Shown here: piece after piece, positions 60,869-64,000 of the stretch
Numbering within the stretch: position 1 is the first letter of the stretch
Layout: every line of letters begins with the position of its first letter
Assembly (NCBI GenBank): GCA_020846295.1
Contig: JADLEF010000319.1
Span: 1 to 64,000, forward strand
Length of the DNA stretch: 64,000 nucleotides
DNA from: Acidimicrobiales bacterium
GTDB taxonomy: Bacteria > Actinomycetota > Acidimicrobiia > Acidimicrobiales > CAIXPF01
Direction: 5' to 3'
Position numbers and translations under genes: made by a program
Notes under the pieces: generated by a model
Seen by the model: the letters and a program-made list of their open reading frames with translations, nothing else
What the model was told of the DNA's origin: nothing
Databases searched by the model: none

Positions 60869-63487
60869 GTGACTTCCCATGCAGATGCATCAGGGCCGCC
60901 GGATGAGGCGACCCGGCCGGCGATCGGCATCGGTCGAGGCCTGACGGTCGCTGGTCGGCTGTTCACCACCGGGGCGATGGTCTTCGCCCTGCTGGCCCAG
61001 GCCAACCCCGCAGCCGCCATCCAGGTGGACGCCGACAGCGACGGCGTCGACGACTCGCTCGACATCGACGACGACGGCGACGGCGTGCTCGACTCCACCG
61101 AACGCGACACCACGTTCGAGTGGATGTACCTCAACACCCCGAGCGGGACGCAGGCCACCGGCACCATCAACTCGGTGCCCTTCACCTACGACTCGACCAC
61201 CACGATCCTGTCCAGCCCGTCGATGTACAACGTCGGCACCTTCCCGGCGCAGTACGCGGTGGCGAGTCGGAACCCGACGATCCGCAACGACATCGCCTCG
61301 ACCAACACGATCACGTTCACCGCGCCCATCTCGAACCCGGTGCTGGCGTTCTCGTCCATCGGGAACCCCATGACCCCGGTGGGGATCCAGTTCGACCGGA
61401 CCGCGGAGATCCTGTGGTCGCAGGCCGTGACCGTCAACAGCCCGACCAACTTCACCGGTGCCGAGGGCTTCGCCGTCGTGCGGCTGCCGGGCACCATGTC
61501 GCAGTTCCAGTTCGACTACACCGCGAACGAGACCTACGTGAACTTCGTGTTCGGCGCGCAGTTCGAGACGGACCGCGACAGCGACAGCGACGGCATCAGC
61601 GACCGGCTCGACATCGACAGCGACAACGACGGCATCACCGACAACGTGGAGGCGCAACCGACCAGCGGGTATGTCGCACCTTCGGGGGTGGACAGCGACG
61701 GCAACGGCCTCGATGACGCCTACGAGGCCGCGCCCGGGTCGGGCGAGGGTATCGACGTGGTGAACACCGAGTCGGCCGGCCTGCCCGACCTGCGCGACGA
61801 CAACAGCGACGGCGACGCCATGAACGACATCGCCGAGCGGGGCGACGGGCAACCGACCAGCATCACCAGCGCCGCGGACACCGACGGCGACGGCCTGCTC
61901 GACATCTTCGAGCACGGGACCGCCAACGACGCCATCACGACCGCCGACCACAACCGCACGGCCGGCACCATCGGGCTGGCCAAGGACCTGTGGTTGGGCG
62001 CCGACGGTTCCAACGCCCAGCCCCTGGTGCGCGACGTGCTGTTCCGCGACGCCACCACGGTCACCGACATCGACGGGGACGGCATCCCCGACATCACCGA
62101 GCTCGGGGCCGATCCCAACCAACCGGCCAACACCGACGGTGACAGCGACCACGACTACCTCGACACCGATTCCGATGGCGACGGCGTTGCCGACAGCGTC
62201 GAGCGCGGCGTATCGGTGGCGGCGGTGGACTTCGGCCAGGACGCCGACAACGACGGTATCCCCGACGCCATGGATCCCGACGCCACCGCCGGCGCCGACG
62301 CCGACCACGACGGCCTGCTCGACAGCTTCGCCCCGGTGGACACCGACGGTGACGGCTCGCCGGACTATCGCGACCTCGACTCGGACAACGACGGCACGCC
62401 GGACAGCAGCGACGCACACCGCACGGTGGCGACGGCCGGCGATGACACCGGCACCGCCGAACGCGGCGTGAACGTCACCATCGATGTGCTCGCCAACGAC
62501 GAGTTCCCCGCCGGTGCCAACACCACGGTCACCGTGCTCAGCACCGGCGAAGGCACCGGGCAGCACAGCGTGAACCCGGCCACCGGCGCCATCACCTACA
62601 AGCCCGCCGCCGACGACCCCGACCAGGTCACCCTGACGTACCGGGTGTGCCACACCGCCGCCGACCCCGACAGCTGCGCCGACGCCTCCATCACCCTGAC
62701 GGTGTCCAAATCGGTCATCTCCGGTCACGTCTTCCAGGACCTCGACCGCGACGGGGTGCTCGAGGCGGGCGAGGCCGACCTCTCCGGCGTCGACGTCCTG
62801 CTCATGGCGGCGGGACCCGACGGCACGTTCGGCACCTTCGACGACGTGACCGTGGCCACCGCCACCACGGCGAGCCCGTACGTGTTCGCCGGCATCGCCG
62901 ACGGCACCTACCAGGTGCGGGTCGACACGACGACCCTGCCGAAGGGTATGTACTACACCAACGATGCGGATCTCGGGGCTGACCAGACGGTGACGGTCGG
63001 CGCCACCGGGGCGTCGACCGGGCAGTCGAACCTCGGGCAGCACTACCTCAAGGTCACGGGCGTGTTCCGCGACGGTGCAGGCAACCCGCTGGCCAACCGC
63101 ACGGTCACCCTGACCGACAGCGCCGGACAGGTGTTCACCGTGACCACCGGTACGGACGGCAGCTTCGCCGTCGAAGGCAGCGCCACCAATCCGATGGTGC
63201 CGGGCGCCGCGGTCATCACCGGTGTGGACGACAACGGCAACGTCGTGCGCCAGAACGTGGCCACCGTCGCCGGCACCGCGCCGGCCGCGGCGGTGCTCAC
63301 CGCCCCGGTCGCGACCACGCCGACCGCGCCGACCCCGACGACCCCGGTCGCGCTGCCCCGCACCGGCACCAACGCCGGCGCCACCGTGGCCTGGGGCATC
63401 GGATCCTCCGCCCTCGGCGCAGCGTTCCTCCTGGTGCGAGCCGGCTTCGGCCGGCGACGCCGCCCGGCGGTGGTTCCCACCGACTGA
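60869..63487 (+). CDS. LPXTG-anchored surface protein with thrombospondin-type-3-like repeats
   Basis: This is a secreted protein (872 aa) anchored to the cell wall by sortase. The N-terminal signal region ends near FALLAQANPAAA. DxDxDG-type acidic repeats, of the calcium-binding type, occur at about 51-80 and again at 235-515 (for instance DSDSDGISDRLDIDSDNDGI). Between them lies a beta-sandwich-like domain. An Ig-like VLAND domain (about 520-610), an SdrD/Cna-B-like domain (615-725) and a carboxypeptidase-regulatory-like domain follow. The tail has LPRTG at 829-833, a hydrophobic span and RRRR. The start GTG at 60869 is uncertain. It probably mediates calcium-dependent contact or adhesion. 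Confidence 0.85.
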   Translation: MTSHADASGPPDEATRPAIGIGRGLTVAGRLFTTGAMVFALLAQANPAAAIQVDADSDGVDDSLDIDDDGDGVLDSTERDTTFEWMYLNTPSGTQATGTINSVPFTYDSTTTILSSPSMYNVGTFPAQYAVASRNPTIRNDIASTNTITFTAPISNPVLAFSSIGNPMTPVGIQFDRTAEILWSQAVTVNSPTNFTGAEGFAVVRLPGTMSQFQFDYTANETYVNFVFGAQFETDRDSDSDGISDRLDIDSDNDGITDNVEAQPTSGYVAPSGVDSDGNGLDDAYEAAPGSGEGIDVVNTESAGLPDLRDDNSDGDAMNDIAERGDGQPTSITSAADTDGDGLLDIFEHGTANDAITTADHNRTAGTIGLAKDLWLGADGSNAQPLVRDVLFRDATTVTDIDGDGIPDITELGADPNQPANTDGDSDHDYLDTDSDGDGVADSVERGVSVAAVDFGQDADNDGIPDAMDPDATAGADADHDGLLDSFAPVDTDGDGSPDYRDLDSDNDGTPDSSDAHRTVATAGDDTGTAERGVNVTIDVLANDEFPAGANTTVTVLSTGEGTGQHSVNPATGAITYKPAADDPDQVTLTYRVCHTAADPDSCADASITLTVSKSVISGHVFQDLDRDGVLEAGEADLSGVDVLLMAAGPDGTFGTFDDVTVATATTASPYVFAGIADGTYQVRVDTTTLPKGMYYTNDADLGADQTVTVGATGASTGQSNLGQHYLKVTGVFRDGAGNPLANRTVTLTDSAGQVFTVTTGTDGSFAVEGSATNPMVPGAAVITGVDDNGNVVRQNVATVAGTAPAAAVLTAPVATTPTAPTPTTPVALPRTGTNAGATVAWGIGSSALGAAFLLVRAGFGRRRRPAVVPTD

Positions 63488-63508
63488 TCGCACGGCCGCT
63501 CCGTGCAA

Positions 63509-63547
63509 CGACGACGGGGACCCGCACCCAGCGGGTCCCCGTCGTCG
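63509..63547. terminator. Strong bidirectional hairpin
   Basis: CGACGACGGGGACCCG pairs perfectly with CGGGTCCCCGTCGTCG (16 bp) around a 7-nt loop. It lies between the surface-protein gene and the convergent acyl-CoA dehydrogenase gene. No T-run. Confidence 0.78.
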
Positions 63548-63598
63548 CGCGCCGAGCTGCGCACAGGAGCCGGTCCGGGCGACGCCGGACCGACCTCG

Positions 63599-64000
63599 TC
63601 AGCTGCCGGGCATGTTCAGCATCTGGCGGGCCACGACGTGGCGCTGCACCTGCTGGGTGCCCTCGCCGATGTCGAGGATCTTCACGTCGCGGTACAGCTT
63701 CTCGAGCAGCAGGTCGTTGCGCACCCCCGCCTCGCCGAGGATGTCCAGCGCGGTGGCCACCGCGTCGAGGATGACCGGCGGCGAGTACATCTTGGCGAAG
63801 GAGGCCTCCAACACGTTGGACTGGCCGGTCTTGGCCAGCCACACCGCGTTGAGGTACAGCAGCCGGGCGGTGTGCAGCCCTCGCCGGATCCGGGCCAGCC
63901 GCTCCAGGGCCCGCTGCCGCCGGCGGCCCTGCGCCGGGTACTCGTTGCGCACGAAGTCGACCGCGTAATCGGGCGCGGCGCGGCCCATGCCCACGCCGTG
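63599..64000 (-). CDS. Acyl-CoA dehydrogenase, C-terminal part (cut by window edge)
   Basis: Only the last 133 or so codons are inside the window. They match the C-terminal helical domain: a helix RLARIRRGLHTARLLYLNAVWLAKTGQSNVLEASFAKMYSPPV, then ILGEAGVRNDLLLEKLYRDVKILDIGEGTQQVQRHVVARQML. The segment DIGEGTQQVQR is the family end, with the Glu of GEGT in the position of the catalytic base of many family members. The gene continues beyond position 64000; the ATG proposed in the ORF track at 63994 is inside the gene. Confidence 0.9.
   Translation of the reverse strand, partial: HGVGMGRAAPDYAVDFVRNEYPAQGRRRQRALERLARIRRGLHTARLLYLNAVWLAKTGQSNVLEASFAKMYSPPVILDAVATALDILGEAGVRNDLLLEKLYRDVKILDIGEGTQQVQRHVVARQMLNMPGS

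Overview
The window is about 64 kb of very GC-rich DNA that is densely packed with genes. It looks like a chromosomal segment from an actinobacterium, most plausibly of the Acidimicrobiia or a related lineage. That placement is inferred from the gene families: a fused LivH-LivM-LivG importer, luciferase-like (possibly F420-dependent) oxidoreductases, several CoA transferases and acyl-CoA ligases, a VC0807-type membrane protein and an LPXTG surface protein. No rRNA, tRNA, CRISPR array, transposase, integrase or phage gene was recognised. Most genes serve uptake and CoA-linked breakdown of organic acids, aromatics, ketones and similar substrates.

Layout. 0.1-3.6 kb: a lipoprotein solute receptor, an esterase-type hydrolase and a receptor-like protein without a signal peptide. 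3.6-8.2 kb: the phenylacetyl-CoA epoxidase operon paaABCDE on the minus strand, with each gene overlapping the next by 4 nt, diverging from the repressor gene paaX; a perfect 10-bp inverted repeat lies between them. 8.3-17.2 kb: a hotdog dehydratase-like protein, a macro-domain protein, an acyl-CoA dehydrogenase, a membrane protein overlapping a GDPD-like protein, a PAP2 membrane protein (antisense overlap with the GDPD gene), a GH13 glucosidase coupled to nagB, and an MFS exporter. 17.5-25.5 kb: two N-acyl-D-amino-acid-deacylase-like amidohydrolases, an SMP-30 protein, a quinone reductase, an acyl-CoA-dehydrogenase-fold monooxygenase and a CoA hydrolase/transferase. 26-34.3 kb: a small protein, an SDR, a PhyH dioxygenase coupled to an acyl-CoA ligase, an MFS transporter, a double-domain CoA transferase and a dodecin-USP fusion. 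34.4-41.7 kb: a branched-chain-type ABC importer locus (two tandem receptors, a fused LivHMG and LivF) ending in an HMG-CoA-lyase-like enzyme. 42.2-53.8 kb: an esterase plus Baeyer-Villiger monooxygenase pair, two luciferase-like oxidoreductases, a CoA transferase, an SDR, an isocitrate/isopropylmalate-dehydrogenase-like enzyme, a PadR regulator and an aldo/keto reductase. 53.9-60.8 kb: an acyl-CoA ligase, a ketoacyl-synthase-like enzyme, an amidohydrolase, a thiolase-like protein, a DUF35 protein and a crotonase. 60.9-63.5 kb: an LPXTG-anchored protein rich in calcium-binding-type repeats, ending at a strong hairpin terminator. The right edge cuts an acyl-CoA dehydrogenase gene.

How the genes fit together. 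Receptors and the Liv importer would bring in acids; CoA ligases and CoA transferases activate them; dehydrogenases, hydratase-like, ketoacyl-synthase-like, thiolase-like and lyase-like enzymes process the acyl-CoAs. PaaABCDE would attack phenylacetyl-CoA, but the downstream paa genes are not in the window. The oxygenase and esterase pair would open ketones by way of esters.

The strongest non-gene signal is a short interrupted palindrome, ATACC-N4-GGTAT. I found it by eye at six exact and at least seven one-mismatch positions, mostly inside genes, far above what this base composition predicts. A second signal is a pair of long perfect palindromes in two intergenic regions 19 kb apart, sharing a 20-bp core and differing by a compensating base pair. 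Both sit beside ATACC-type sites. All start sites, counts and domain calls come from reading the sequence; no database search was possible.
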